Source: Sarcomyxa edulis
Taxonomy: Eukaryota; Basidiomycota; Agaricomycetes; Agaricales; Mycenaceae
Assembly (NCBI GenBank): GCA_009761415.1
Contig: QUOL01000009.1
Location: 124,001-188,000, forward strand
Length of the DNA: 64,000 nucleotides
Direction of reading: 5' to 3'
Part shown: positions 36,226-48,141 of the stretch, one piece after another
Layout: the number at the start of each line of letters is the position of its first letter
Numbering within the stretch: the stretch's first letter is position 1
The notes under the pieces: model-generated
Seen by the model: the letters and a program-made list of their open reading frames with translations, nothing else
Told to the model about the DNA's origin: nothing
Databases searched by the model: none
Translations under genes and position numbers: made by a program

Positions 36226-37648
36226 AGTAGTAGGAAACTTCCTGATCATCTGTAAAATTTAGACGAGGTGTTCAATGATCTCGACTCGGACCGTCGAAAT
36301 GTCCTGCCCGTGGATAGTACTTATGCTATCTCATCAGCGGAGAGGGTGCACCAATGAGATACATTGGTCCGCGTCAAGGGATATACAGATTTAGCAGACA
36401 AACCGAGAATAACGAGACGTGACTTGAGAGTTGAACTTTGGAACTCGAGGCACTGTGGCGGGAAATTGACAGAATGATTGTGACCGAGTTGCAACCGAGT
36501 TGTGACTCGAAGCTGTGCGGTTAGAGTTCGATGCCGGCCGGACGTTATTGTACTCTATTAGATATCGAGCCTCCCGGTCCCGGTCAATCCCGGCTTGATC
36601 TCGGCCACTTCTTCTCTTCCCACTTTCCTCTGCCGGACTCAATCGATTTGGGACGAGTCATGGAGCTTTGAAGCGTCTACATAGCTCAACCCCTGGATCC
36701 AGAGAACTATGCATGATGGATTTCATAAAACTCAAGCACATTCATCGCACATCTAATGATGGCTGGCGCGACTCCCCGAAGAATATCGGTCGATGATATG
36801 AATACCGACACCATCAAAGTGAGTGCTTATTCTTGTATCGGTCCCATCTTGAAGATGACAAAAACGTACCGTTTACGACGCGTCAGCTCGCGAGATATTC
36901 TAGACGTTTGGTGCAAGTTCAGGTCATCCATACATGCGACATACGTACGCCCTATGATACAACATATAGACAAGCTCTTCTCTGCTTCATCCTGTGCGCG
37001 TGGACGTTCATTTTTGCATCAACTTGATATCATTGCATCACTTGGATTTGGATGTATCATAACAGAACTTCTGACGGTATCTCGCTGTGGTGGCCACATG
37101 ATTCTGATGACTTCTGCGGGCGTCAGTGATATTTTCGAGATGTCATCAGTACGTGCGGGCTTGGGCGATATGTCGTTTCGATATTCGGTGTACTAAGATG
37201 TTTCAACCCGAGGCGGTACAACTCATTAGAGTGATGGATTACTAGTGCGTTTTTCTCTATAAGGAAATGCTTAGGCTATACACGTTTTCGTCGCTCGACT
37301 GATCCCAAGTCGAGACCCTAAATCCATTGTGATCTGTCCATTACACTTGGCAATAGCGATAGTTGAACCAGAAGTATCTGACTTTGGGAAAACTGTTACT
37401 ATCGCCAGTGTTTGTCGCTCGCATCACTCATTCAGAGTGGCTGTGGCTACTTCTTGATCGCTTGTTGGGGGCTCCTGCTGATGAGGTATGATTCCGCGGA
37501 TGGTGGGATGGGTGAGATCAGAGTCTAAAACTCCGAATAGCACTGAAGTTGTGGTATAACTCATAAGCGGCGAGCCCCGAGTATTTTGTGAACAGATATA
37601 GTTGCCCATCTCCCTTCTCTAGCTTCTCAGACTATCATTCCCTCAACC
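36226..37648. other. divergent spacer between the two DUF6534-like genes
   Basis: About 1.4 kb that should hold both promoters. A 146-codon frame at 36756-37196 (+) begins MMAGATPRRISVDDMNTDTIK and has no recognisable domain; it may be chance or a relic. CCCGGTCCCGGTCAATCCCGG near 36571 is a GC-rich short repeat. Confidence 0.35.
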
Positions 37649-39517
37649 ATGAAGACCATCGAGCTCATGTGAGTTTCCTCTTTTTCGTGAAAGTTGGCTG
37701 AGCTTGACGTTACATCTAGTTTGGGCCCTATGCTCGTCGGGGCCATGTTGAACGTTCTCCTTCTTGGTGTGGTGATTGTTCAATGTACAATTTATTTCGA
37801 GTGACTATGATTATTTGATGCATGGCACGATAATGAGCTGATAGATCTTCCCCCTAGAACAAGCAAGAGGTACAGTTTCTTGATAGTCACCTTATTATCT
37901 TGCGCTCAAGCCTTCGATTTTACCTTGACCTTGATTCAAGAGATAAGAAGGGTGTCATCGGGGTACGGCTTCTCTTCCTCATCTCGGTGTCACCAATTCA
38001 ACGAGCCTCGTTTTTTGGTTCTAGGTTTGGACTCTCTTGATACTCGACCTCGCCAGTTCTTGTCTTGCTATCGCTATGGCGTATAACTATCTCGTTACTA
38101 ACTTCGGTGAGCCCATATATTGCCAGTGGAGATGACTGACGCTCAATAATCCTGATGTTTCCATGTATTCAGATAACGTCCAGGCAATCCAGGTCACCAA
38201 CGCAGGTCAGGCTCTCACATGTTGTAAACAAGTGTATACGTGCTGATGACATACGTCTCTAGGATTAGATCCTTGTAAGTACGAGGAATGATTATCATAT
38301 GGCACTATTTGTTGACTATATCTATCATCGGCAGACCCTCTGTTGACGGTGAGACATTGATTCCTAATCTGCGTCAGAAAAATTGGCTTACATTAGATTG
38401 TCAGGGTCTCACCGCGTTACTTGTGCAGTCCTACTTTGCATGGAAGATTGACAGCCTCAGTGAAAGTAGGGTGCTCTCGATCACCATATTTTTACTCTCG
38501 ATCGTGCAAATGCGTATGTCGTCGTATCTTCATTCTGACCAAATCCACAATACTCATTGCATACATCCTCAATAGTTGCTAGCCTCGGAACGATGATTGG
38601 AGGAATCATCGAGCAAGACTTCGTAAAGCTCGACCGCGTCAAACAGATATCTTTGGTTTGGCTCTTCGTAGCTGCCTTGAATGACGCAATCATAACGATC
38701 TCTCTCGCTCAATTTCTGGTAAGCTCATGCTCCGTACTCGAGACACATAATTGTCCCAATAAATGTACTTCTCCAGAACAAGAGCAAGATTGGGTTCTTG
38801 GCTACAGATACCGTCACATCGCGACTGATCCATTGTATGTTGTTATCCCCATAGTGGTGTTCGTGACTGCCTCGATGACAAACATATTCCCTCGACAGCT
38901 ATAATTCAGACAGGCCTCCTCACGACCGCATGTGCGTTGGGGTTTGTGATAACTTTTCTAGCCTCGCCGGTACGTGTACAAAAAAGTTCATGATTTCATC
39001 TCTTGATCTTAATCGCTCCGTATAGAACTCCACACTGTTCGTAACTCTTTTTTCCTCCCCCGAAAGAGAACTAGCGTCTCAACAGTTTTTGTAGACATCT
39101 ACTCTTCGGTCTGCCTCTGTCGAAACTCTACACCAACTCGCTCATGTCGTTCCTCAATGCTCATGGGAAATGGCACCCAGATGGATATACAAACCGTGCA
39201 GATGGCAACCGCATCGTAGTCAGGAAATCTGTCAGTGAACCCAAATTCATGTCCAGTGATCTGACCGCTCACCCCGCTTCCCCCTTATAGTTTGACCAGA
39301 TCGTGATGCACGGTGGTCCTACGGTATGTGGTTCGTCACAGTCAGTCAGTCATGTCGATTCTAAACCTTATCAAAGGGCGCAGTTGAGGCAGGGGAAAGC
39401 GCAGAGAGCCACGAACTTGAATTGAGAAAAGACAGGAGCGTTGCGTCGGGAGATACGGCTACGGCCAAGCTCTCGTTCTTTGGTCTTCGTGATTCATCTC
39501 TCGTAGTGACACATTAA
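37649..39517 (+). CDS. DUF6534-like seven-helix membrane protein B
   Basis: Paralogue of A on the opposite strand. A short first exon (MKTIEL) joins to ILGPMLVGAMLNVLLLGVVIVQCTIYFE. Then come WTLLILDLASSCLAIAMAYNYLVTNF, LTALLVQSYFAWKID, VASLGTMIGGIIEQDFVKLD, QISLVWLFVAALNDAIITISLAQFL, TGLLTTACALGFVITFLASP and RLPLSKLYTNSLMSFLNAHGKW, which is the family C-terminal signature. Tail exons FDQIVMHGGPT and ESHELELRKDRSVASGDTATAKLSFFGL end in a TAA at 39515-39517. Exons are short and several splice sites (around 37800-38300) are weak, so the fine model is tentative. The function of the family is unknown; a transporter or receptor role would be a guess. Confidence 0.75.
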
Positions 39518-40785
39518 TCATGCATCAATCCAGCTCTGCATTTCTTGCCTTATCGCCTCGAAATCCTGTCGTTTATAGCATCACCATTCATCCGTACTAG
39601 CTATGTATGAATTATCTAGTCTCTCGGGGCACTTGTGACTCGTTGTTCCCCTATAATTTGCTTTTGAGCCACTCGCCTTCATTTGGTGAAATTTGCCAAT
39701 AGCAGCCGCGAGTCCGCGAGAAAGATTTCTATGTCTGTTTTTTCTCTTTGCCGACACTCCAAGATTTTTGATCATTCCCAGCTGCAGTCCTTGAGTCATC
39801 TAGCGCTCAGACTGATAGATCGCTAGCCTTGGGATATACGGCGACGTATCTTACTCCAACCGATCTGGCAGAAAGGACCGATCCACAGCAGCATTTTCTC
39901 TGCTCGAGTCTGCCGCGTTTGCAGTCTCTACTAGATGACTCTTCTTGATTTCACTCGTGCGACACGGAGTTGTGATACTGACTTATAGTGGATCAATGGG
40001 AAGCAAGTGTGGACAGCATTGCAGACAGTATGGAATACAGCATCCTGTTGGATCACGATGCTGCTGGAAGCTAAGTATATAGCACTTAAATTTGTATCGC
40101 ATCTTGGGATGGGACTGACTTGTTTGATTATCTTGCTGCAAGGTTACTTTCTATACGGAGAGAGTCGACAGTTAGACTCGAGAGCTCCCGGGACCCGAAT
40201 ACTCAGGCTAGGCTTTCGTCTCTTTGACTCCTCGTCATCCGACCACAATGCAAAAGCAACATTTGGATGATGCTGATGAAATGGAAGACGGAAAACTGCG
40301 AACGAACATCAACGAAGCATTGTTGAATTCAGAAGTGCACACTATGGAACTGGGGTAGGTCTCTTGAAAAGAGGCTATGAGGGAGAGAAGGCTGGCTAGC
40401 TCCACCCTGGTCCCACACGCAATGATAGCTATCTCCACGAAATTGACGAAAGATTTCATTGAATTGCAGAAATTGGCTTAGTGTTGGTGGCCATGGTGTC
40501 GTGCGTCCTCGATATGGCATCAGTCTGTTCCTGTTCTTCTGAAAGATGTTTTTCATGATCGTGCTCACCTACCTCTCACCATGATGATCAAGCAGCGTCT
40601 ACTTGAAACTGGAGTTATTCTCAGCTCAACATCTAGCCCGGTTTGGCTCTGCTATCTTTCTCGGCAACTATATACAGTCGCGATGTGATGCCGCGATGCC
40701 TTTTCACTTCCTTACTTGATAGTGCCAACTGTTCAGGACCGCATCTCAATCTAAACCTATACACCCTGCCCAACGTTATCATCCT
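39518..40785. other. intergenic region with a possible membrane-protein relic
   Basis: About 1.3 kb. The frame at 40007-40270 (+) contains LGMGLTCLIILLQGYFLYGESRQL, which loosely resembles the LTALLVQSYFAWKID helix of the DUF6534-like genes. No flanking exons could be linked, so it may be a gene fragment or chance. Otherwise nothing is seen; the last part is the promoter of the fourth P450. Confidence 0.3.
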
Positions 40786-43028
40786 ATGTTGTCACTTACA
40801 TGGGTCATAGGTCTTCTTTGCAGATTTGTTGCGGCTATTGCGCTGAGTGGCAGACGCCAGTCACGAAGTGCACTTCTACCTCCTGGTCCCCCTCGAATTC
40901 CTCTGCTGGGAAATGTCAGAGACATGCCCCGCTCACATGAATGGCTTACTTACAACGAATGGGCGAAACACTTTGGTAACAGTCTGCATATTTTGCATCT
41001 GACTGGCTGATGCAGCTAATCATATACTCTTCAGGCGATATATTCTATTTGAAAGTCTTTGGGAAATCTTTGATTGTCCTAAACTCCCCCGAAGCGGCGA
41101 AGGAGTTGCTCGAAATGAAGAGTGCGATATCCTCGGATCGACCGAGATTCTGCATGATATCAGACCTGTAAGCTCTGCTATACAACTGTCTTCCAACTTG
41201 CATTTACATTTGATACTTTTCCAAGGATGGGACGGGACTGGGCCGTGCAGTTTATTGGCGTAGGACCTCGCTTTCGGAGATATCGAAAAAATTTACACCA
41301 ACTTCTTCACCCTCAATCCCTCCGGGCCTATTGGCCGGCCATCCGTAAAGGTACAAAGGATCTTCTGATAGGTTTCCTCCAAGACCCAGAGTGCTTTCAG
41401 GAACACCTCAAACAGTGAGTTCTTCCAGTACATATCAGCTCATTCGAATCTTTGAGGCTATGCGCTGTGCAGCCATTCTGGAGGACTGATGATGACCATA
41501 TTGTATGGCGAAGAGGCAGGACCTGTTCGAGACCAGTACGTCGCTAAAGCGGATGATGCTATTGACGGGCTTGTAGAGGCCGGGAATATTGGCAAGTTCT
41601 TGGTCGATTTCATCCCTTCGCGTAAGCGTTACATGTACCTTTACCATCTATGACCTCTCACAACGCCTTTCAGTCAAGTTCATTCCTGAATGGGCTGGCG
41701 CCGATTTCAAGAAGAAGGCAAGAATATGGCGGCAGATGAACTATGATATGATACAGATTCCCTATGATAAAGTGGAACGAGACTTTGTCAGTAACAACCA
41801 CATTATTCGTATATTATTACTTACAGTCAAACCTCACAATATAGAATGCTGGATTAGCCTCTCCTTCTGTCGTACAGGAATTGCTTACTTCGAAATCTCA
41901 TCTCGCGGCTTCGGACCTCGATGAAGAGTTGATCATGGGCATAGCTGGGGTCATGTATGTCGGTAAGTAATGCATCTGATCACTCAGTTTGTGGCTTACA
42001 CCTTGCAGGTGGAGCCGATACTGTAGGTGAACTTATACAGTTCTGAGCTGATAATCAATATGTTATTATAGACGTTATCCGCCCTGAACACTTTCATACT
42101 CGCGTACGCGATCAAATCCCACTAGTGTTTAGACCGTTCTGACCCTCCCCCCCAGTATGGTCCTATATCCCGAGGCTCAGAAGGTAGCGCAAGCTGAACT
42201 AGACCGAGTTGTTGGACACTCGAGGCTGCCTGATTTTATTGACCGGCCATCTCTTCCATACGTTGACTGCCTCCTTTCGGAAGTTCTCAGGTGGAATCCT
42301 GCCGTTCCACTCGGAGTGAGACTACCATAAGTGCGGAAGGATGTTATATGTGCTTACTTTACCGATCCATATCCGCAGGTCCCTCATCGGTTGACGGAGG
42401 ATTGCGAGCTCAGAGGATACTATGTTCCTGCTGGCACCACGATACTGGCCAACCAATGGTACGAGTCTTCAAGCCAGGTCGAGTCATAGGAATGGCTGAT
42501 CCTCACCTCAAATTATAGGGCCATCCTACACGACAAAAAATTATACCCAAATCCATTCGTATTCACCCCGGAACGGTTCTTGTCCGACTCCAAAATCGAG
42601 CCGCAGAAAGATCCACGAATGGCGTCCTTCGGTTTCGGTCGTAGGTGAGTGGCGGTACTTCTCACCGGCTTTCTGTTACAAGACCAACCATGCACAGAGT
42701 TTGCCCAGGCATGCATTTTGCCGACCAGTTGTTATGGATGATGATAGCCCAGATTCTCGCAACGTTCGATATATCACCAGCTCGGGACCACCACGGTAAC
42801 CTCGTGCCACCGAGTGGGGCCTATACAAGCGGGCTTGTAACGTGAGTGCTTCGTTCCATTATCATGACAGCTGCATTTGAGGATTATGATAGACGTCCAG
42901 AACCTTTCGCATGCAAAATAGCTCCTCGATCTAGCAATGCGCTTCAGATGATGACAAGGACTGACGAGAAACCGAGTGATATCGAGGACAACACCTGTAC
43001 CGGGTCGGATGGAGCTTCACATTCGTAA
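40786..43028 (+). CDS. cytochrome P450 (fourth)
   Basis: Complete P450 of a different subfamily from the three in the terpene cluster. It has the N-terminal anchor [20 protein letters not shown], the hinge [43 protein letters not shown], the C-helix region [31 protein letters not shown], the I-helix [13 protein letters not shown], the K-helix [40 protein letters not shown], and the heme loop [16 protein letters not shown]. As in the other three P450s, an intron separates GRR from the Cys. The final exon, [20 protein letters not shown], adds a polar tail longer than usual. All exons join in frame. It sits next to two short-chain dehydrogenases; a shared pathway is possible but unproven. Confidence 0.9.
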
Positions 43029-43183
43029 AGACATGCCTCTCTTGATTCCAAATCTGTGCACAAACTCAACACTGACGATGTCAGGCAGTGGCGGGAGTCG
43101 TGCGTGTGAAGAGATCCAATTTATACATGTGCTTACAACAAGACATTTTCTTGACCAGGATTTTTTTTATTCACAAAACGCAA

Positions 43184-44431
43184 TCACCACTTCTCATGGG
43201 CAGGGCGAACTGGAGAGCAATACGAAGTTGGAATCATTCAAAGGCGGGAAGAACAGTGAGAACGCACGGTCAAGCTCCCAGGTCCAAGCGGATCTATCTT
43301 GGTTCGTGAGATACAGGTAAGACTATATATTGAAAAGCAGATATTAGTCAGAAACACGTTGGAGGACGCTGAGATGTACTTGAGCGATGCTCTCCGGGCT
43401 CAATCTAACGTCCGGGTTCTGCTCCCATGCTGGATCGTTGCGGAAGCTACGCGAACGGTCAGTCAAGATACCTGTGTTTCCCTTATCAAATGGCTCGAAT
43501 GATGAGACGGAGCGCTATGCTTACCTCCATCTATGATGGCCTGTCAATGTTCGTAGTCAAAGGTCAGCGGAGTCTTCTCGACAGCGAGTGAATGTCTACT
43601 AACGTGAGCCACCTATAATCGTTCGTCCATCAACATGCACGGCCTTTCACGTTCGACAAACGGAGCACTCACATGTATATTCTCCTTCCCGAACTCTTTC
43701 GCCAAGGACTGCGACAAAGCACGCAACCCGAATTTTCCGGCAGCAAAAGCGCTATATTCAACACTCATAGGTCAACGTTAATATTCTCTAGGCTAAGAGA
43801 TCCGAACCTAGTTGTGACGTTTCCTCTTAGACTAGCGGTTGCACCGGTGAAGATCAAGGTTCCCCTTTTTCCAACCCCTTCTATTTCGTTTCCTTTGAAC
43901 GCTAAAAGTACCTGCTTAGCAAACGCAAACGCAGCGACTATGTTGACGTCCACAGCATCTTTGACCTCATCTTCGGTGATCTCCAAGAAGGGTTTACGGA
44001 CGCCTGCAGAAGCGTTGAAAAGTGCAACGCGGATGGCAAACGTCGGTGCTGGGAAGTGCTCGTAGATAGCTTTGAATGCGGAAATCAAATCTCCAGGAGC
44101 GTAGGACGCGATTGGGAACGATGCAGCCTGAATGACATACGTTACGGTCACTCTGATCCAAAGACAGGCCGACGTACATTTCCACCTGCAGCATTGATCT
44201 CTGCTGCCAAAGAATTCACAGAGTCTGCGCCTCGTGCGATAAGAGCTATGCTATAGCCTTGCTTAGAGAAAAGACGGCTAGATGTCATCAACGACTGCTG
44301 TCAGTCCGATACCACATCCACATTCAAAAGCTGCTCAGGAGAACACGAGCGTACGCCGTGGCTGCACCAGTCCCTGCCCCAGTTCCCAATCCAGCCACGA
44401 CAAGTACAGAGCGGGCTGCAGTTGAAGACAT
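43184..44431 (-). CDS. short-chain dehydrogenase/reductase-like protein, tandem copy 1
   Basis: NAD(P)-binding Rossmann protein. It starts MSSTAARSVLVVAGLGTGAGTGAAT, where GLGTGAGTG is the dinucleotide loop. Further exons give FAIRVALFNASAGVRKPFLEI (equivalent of the NNAG region), VNIVAAFAFAKQVLLAF, GTLIFTGATASLRGNVTTS, SAFAAGKFGLRALSQSLAKEFG, and VDGRTIIGG. The tail exons PAWEQNPDVRLSPESIAQ, SYLYLTNQDRSAWTWELDLRP and AHEKW end at a TGA at 43184. The classical YxxxK motif reads FAAGK: the catalytic Tyr is Phe, so normal SDR chemistry is doubtful. Such atypical SDRs occur in fungi and bacteria. The copy at 44.9-46.2 kb has the same intron positions. Two small introns in the C-terminal third are inferred from that comparison. 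Confidence 0.8.
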
Positions 44432-44937
44432 GTTGTTTCTGTGGAATGGATAGATGATTCAGTGATGAGTAAAGACTCAGAGGTGTAGACCTGGGAAACA
44501 GACTTACGATAGGAGCGTTATCTACATCGATACGTGGGAAAGTATGGCCACGCGAGATCGGGACCTTGCCCGAACGCCCGATTAAACAAACATCGCGTCC
44601 TCAGTGAGCTCGTTGTACGTCGATGAGGGTCAAATCATACTGCCAGACTATCTGGCCCAGGATGTCGCGAGAATGCTCCCGAGCTGAACGCAGTCACGAT
44701 GCGTCTTTATCGAGCCTCTCGGCGAGACACCAATTGCCTTATGCTGAGACCTAAACAAAATCTGAAAAAGTTGTGAATTGAGTGTCGAAGATGTACAGTA
44801 ACCATCTGAGATCTTTCAGATGTTAGGTCTCAGGATCAATGTCAGAGTAGAAGGAGTAGCACCACGGTCGCCGATAGTTACAAGTTATACAACAATACAT
44901 GCTTCTGATCCGGGAATCTTTCATGTACAACATACAT

Positions 44938-46170
44938 TCACCACTTCTCGTGGGCAGGGCGGACTAATGGACGAGTCAAGCTTATATTCCAGCCAGAACA
45001 AAGAGCAGTCAGTACTCACGGTCAAGCTCCCAGGTCCAAGCAGATCTGTCCTGGTTCGCGAGATACAGGTAGGACTATGATCAAATATTAGTTATTGAGC
45101 AAAGGGAACATCGAGGACACTGAGACGTACATCAGCGATGCTCTCGGGACTCAATCTGACATCCTGGTTTTGCTCCCATGCAGGATCGTTGCGGCGACTA
45201 CGGGAACGGTCAGTCAAGATACCTATATTGGTCGTTTCAGTGAATTGAATCATCAGGTAAGTTCACCGGGCTTACCTCCATCTATGATGGCCTGTCGGGA
45301 TTTGTATTGAATGGTAAGTCAGAGTTATGGGGATTAGGGAATTGTTCACTGACATGGGCGACCTAATGACATCCATCTATCAAAATGCACGGTCTTTGAT
45401 GTTCGACATGGCGACACTCACATGGATATTCTCCTTCCCAAACTCTTTCGCCAAAGACTGGGACAAGGCACGCGTCCCAAATTTGCCGGCAGCAAAAGCG
45501 CTATATTCGAACATGTCAATACCGAACAGCACCTAAAATATCAAGAGCTCCAAACCTAGTCGTAACGTTTCCCCTCACACTCGCAGTTGCGCCTGTGAAG
45601 ATAAGAGTTCCTCTCTTTCCCTTCGCATCTATCTCGTTTCCTCTGAACGCTAAGATGATGTGCTTGGCGAACGCAAATGTAGCAACGATGTTGATATCCA
45701 CGGAGTCTTGTATGTCGGCTTCGGTCACCTCCAAAAAAGGTTTGAAGACCCCTCCAGCAGTGTTGAAAACAGCAGCGCGGATAGCGAACTTTGGGGAAGG
45801 GAAATGCTCCTGGACAGCCTTGAATGCAGAAGCCAATTCGGCAGTGGCATACGACGCGATGGGGAACGGGGCAGCCTGGACAACATACGTTATGGGAATC
45901 TGCAGATCAAATACGGACAGACGTACATTTCCACCTGCAGTATTGATCTCTGCTGCCAAAGCCTTCAAAGAATCTGCGTTTCGTGCGATTAGGGCTACAC
46001 TATAACCTTGCTTTGCGAAGAGACGGCTAAATTATGGCATACCAGCTAGCTGTCAGCCCGTGACCACAGTAGATGAGGTGAACATGAGCGTACGCCGTGG
46101 CTGCACCAGTCCCTGCCCCATTTCCCAATCCTGTCACGACAAGTACAGGGCGAGTTGTGTCTGAAGACAT
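44938..46170 (-). CDS. short-chain dehydrogenase/reductase-like protein, tandem copy 2
   Basis: Tandem duplicate of the preceding gene. It starts MSSDTTRPVLVVTGLGNGAGTGAAT. The middle gives RLFAKQGYSVALIARNADSL, ALAAEINTAGGNVRLSVFD, FAIRAAVFNTAGGVFKPFLEV and GTLIFTGATASVRGNVTTS, then AFAAGKFG in the following exon, and the end is ANQDRSAWTWELDLRPAHEKW with TGA at 44938. It also has Phe in place of the catalytic Tyr. The copies share exon structure, and the intervening 0.5 kb shows no gene. Coordinated expression with copy 1 is likely because both point the same way. Confidence 0.8.
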
Positions 46171-46784
46171 ATCGTTTATGGTAAGTGGATTGCTGGATTG
46201 AAAGAGGAGTGAGTCTGGAGTATGAACCCACGGTTAGTATGAGCTTTATATACAGTCCAATCGAAGATGTCTTTGCGATAAGTTACGCCATCTCGGCGAG
46301 CTATTGGTCAGGCTTGCGGGCTCAGTCAGCTACCATAGGATCTGTAATCAAGTTCTCGGATTTTTGTCTCCATCGAGCAGCCCTAAAGTTCGTCGAACAC
46401 ACTTCGAATAACGCGATATGTCTGGGCAAGATGCAGTGGTTATGGCAAAAGATTGGAGAAAAATCCAGAAAAATCATGAAAACACGACCTCGTCTGTTGA
46501 CGCGGCGAAAGCCGATCGTGATTCGGAGGTCGTGCCAACACCGTGACCTTGCAGTGCGGCGGCATGTGAACCCGAACGACTATAGCACTAGTGACTTTCG
46601 ATAACATGATACGCATGATAAGTGCGACTTCAAGCTTCAATGTGCAGCTTGACGAATGATGCATTAATGATGTCGCACGTCTTAAAGGGTATTGCTTGCT
46701 ATTCTACTGTTTCCAGATTGGTATTTCTGGTATGATCGATGTTCATGTCACTGGCTCAATTGCAATATACATGGTACCCGAGGA
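46171..46784. other. intergenic region
   Basis: About 0.6 kb: the promoter of SDR copy 2 and the 3' flank of the carrier gene. Short frames only, nothing recognised. Confidence 0.4.
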
Positions 46785-48091
46785 TCAAGATGATCCATAA
46801 AATTCCCATACCAAAAAGCCCACCCCCCAGGGTCCGACACGCGCCAGAGTTCTCGCGACACTGTGAATTCTTGCCCGAGGACCAGGTTGCTCATGTACAT
46901 GAGCCACATAAGGATTCCGAAAAAATGACAAAACACCGTCATCATGGAGTGTCCGCATGATAGCCACAGTAGGAGAGATGACAGTGTCCGCAGTTCCCCG
47001 AGGCACATGAGTCAGTTTGTCCACCTGGACGATCTTCCTCGCTACGTCGAATGGCCGGCTCACGATTTCATACGCGAGGCCGGCGCATACTCCTCCAGTG
47101 ACGAGGGTAATTCCATGAACGGTTCCTGGAATATGGCGTCTGAACGAGTCGCGTTCCCTACGGAACAAGGGGAAATCCGAGTCTACTAGATTTTGTGCCG
47201 CTATCTTGGCTTTCACCGATAGACGACGAGTTAAGTCGAATATGGCAAAGAAAGCAGCAAAACCTATGCATAAAGAGCATCAGTCGTATTCGTATAGTAG
47301 GGAAGGAAATGAGAGTCACCGCATATGTCCTTCGCGCAGCCCCACCAAACTCCATCCCAACCTCGTCCAGCCATTTCTCCAACTTCTTTCATCCACCCTC
47401 TCACTTGCCGGACATCTTCTCTGCTTTGGATTGCAGATGGGGAGGAGGCAGACGTGCCCCGGAAGACTTCTTTCCAGGCGTGCGACCAGCCATGGCCACC
47501 AGATCCACCTTCGATGACAATCCGTACGTTTTCAGCTGGAGCAGCAGCTAAGGCTTGCATCCCACCTGCTATTCCACCTGCTAATGCGGATAGAATGGAC
47601 GGATGATCCTCAAGATAAGGCTCGAGTACAGTCGACATCTCGGCATATGTCGACCACAGAACTGTGCCGAGAGCAGCGTTGACAAGCATTGGGGGTATGA
47701 AGTGTTTCGGGATCACCATGAACTGTGTGATCTCATGTCAGAAAGTGCACTGTTGTAGTCATTGAATATGGACTCACCCCATTAGTCTTGACCAACGAAG
47801 ACAGATATTGAGGCGTCAAGGATGCGCCTTGATGCATAGCTAAACCTCTCAAAGAATGCCATCCGCTTACTGTGATCCAGAGTAACAGTGAGCATGCAAG
47901 CATACCTTCGGCATAGACCTTGAGCATACGACGGACATACCTTTTGTTGGCCTGAACAATCGAACTGGCCGTGAAAAATACAAGGCGAGACTGCGTGTAG
48001 CAGTTCTAGCTAAGGCTGCGTATATATTTTCGAGACTCTGAGACGAGCTGGATGTGTCTGGCAGGGAAAGCACATCGTTGTTGACTGACAT
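46785..48091 (-). CDS. mitochondrial carrier family protein
   Basis: Six-helix inner-membrane carrier of mitochondria. The start is taken at 48091 (MSVNNDVLSLPDTSSSSQSL); an upstream ATG at 48121 is possible. The second repeat shows the carrier signature as PAENVRIVIEGGSG (PxExxR) after ILSALAGGIAGGMQALAAA. The third shows SRPFDVARKIVQ (PxDxxR) after HGITLVTGGVCAGLAYEIV. The first repeat (SRPVRLFRPT) is degenerate, so the protein belongs to the divergent carriers whose substrate is not predictable from sequence. Helix material includes PPMLVNAALGTVLWSTYAEM. It ends LVWEFYGSS. Divergent from the AlkB-like gene with only 50 bp between start codons. Confidence 0.78.
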
Positions 48092-48141
48092 GCAAGCATC
48101 CGTCTGAAATCTGATTTTCAATCCCGAGTCTTCCGCCCATC

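Noticed and set aside
36756..37196. 146-codon plus-strand frame between the DUF6534-like genes.
   Set aside because: No recognisable domain; kept only as an unexplained frame in the spacer entry.
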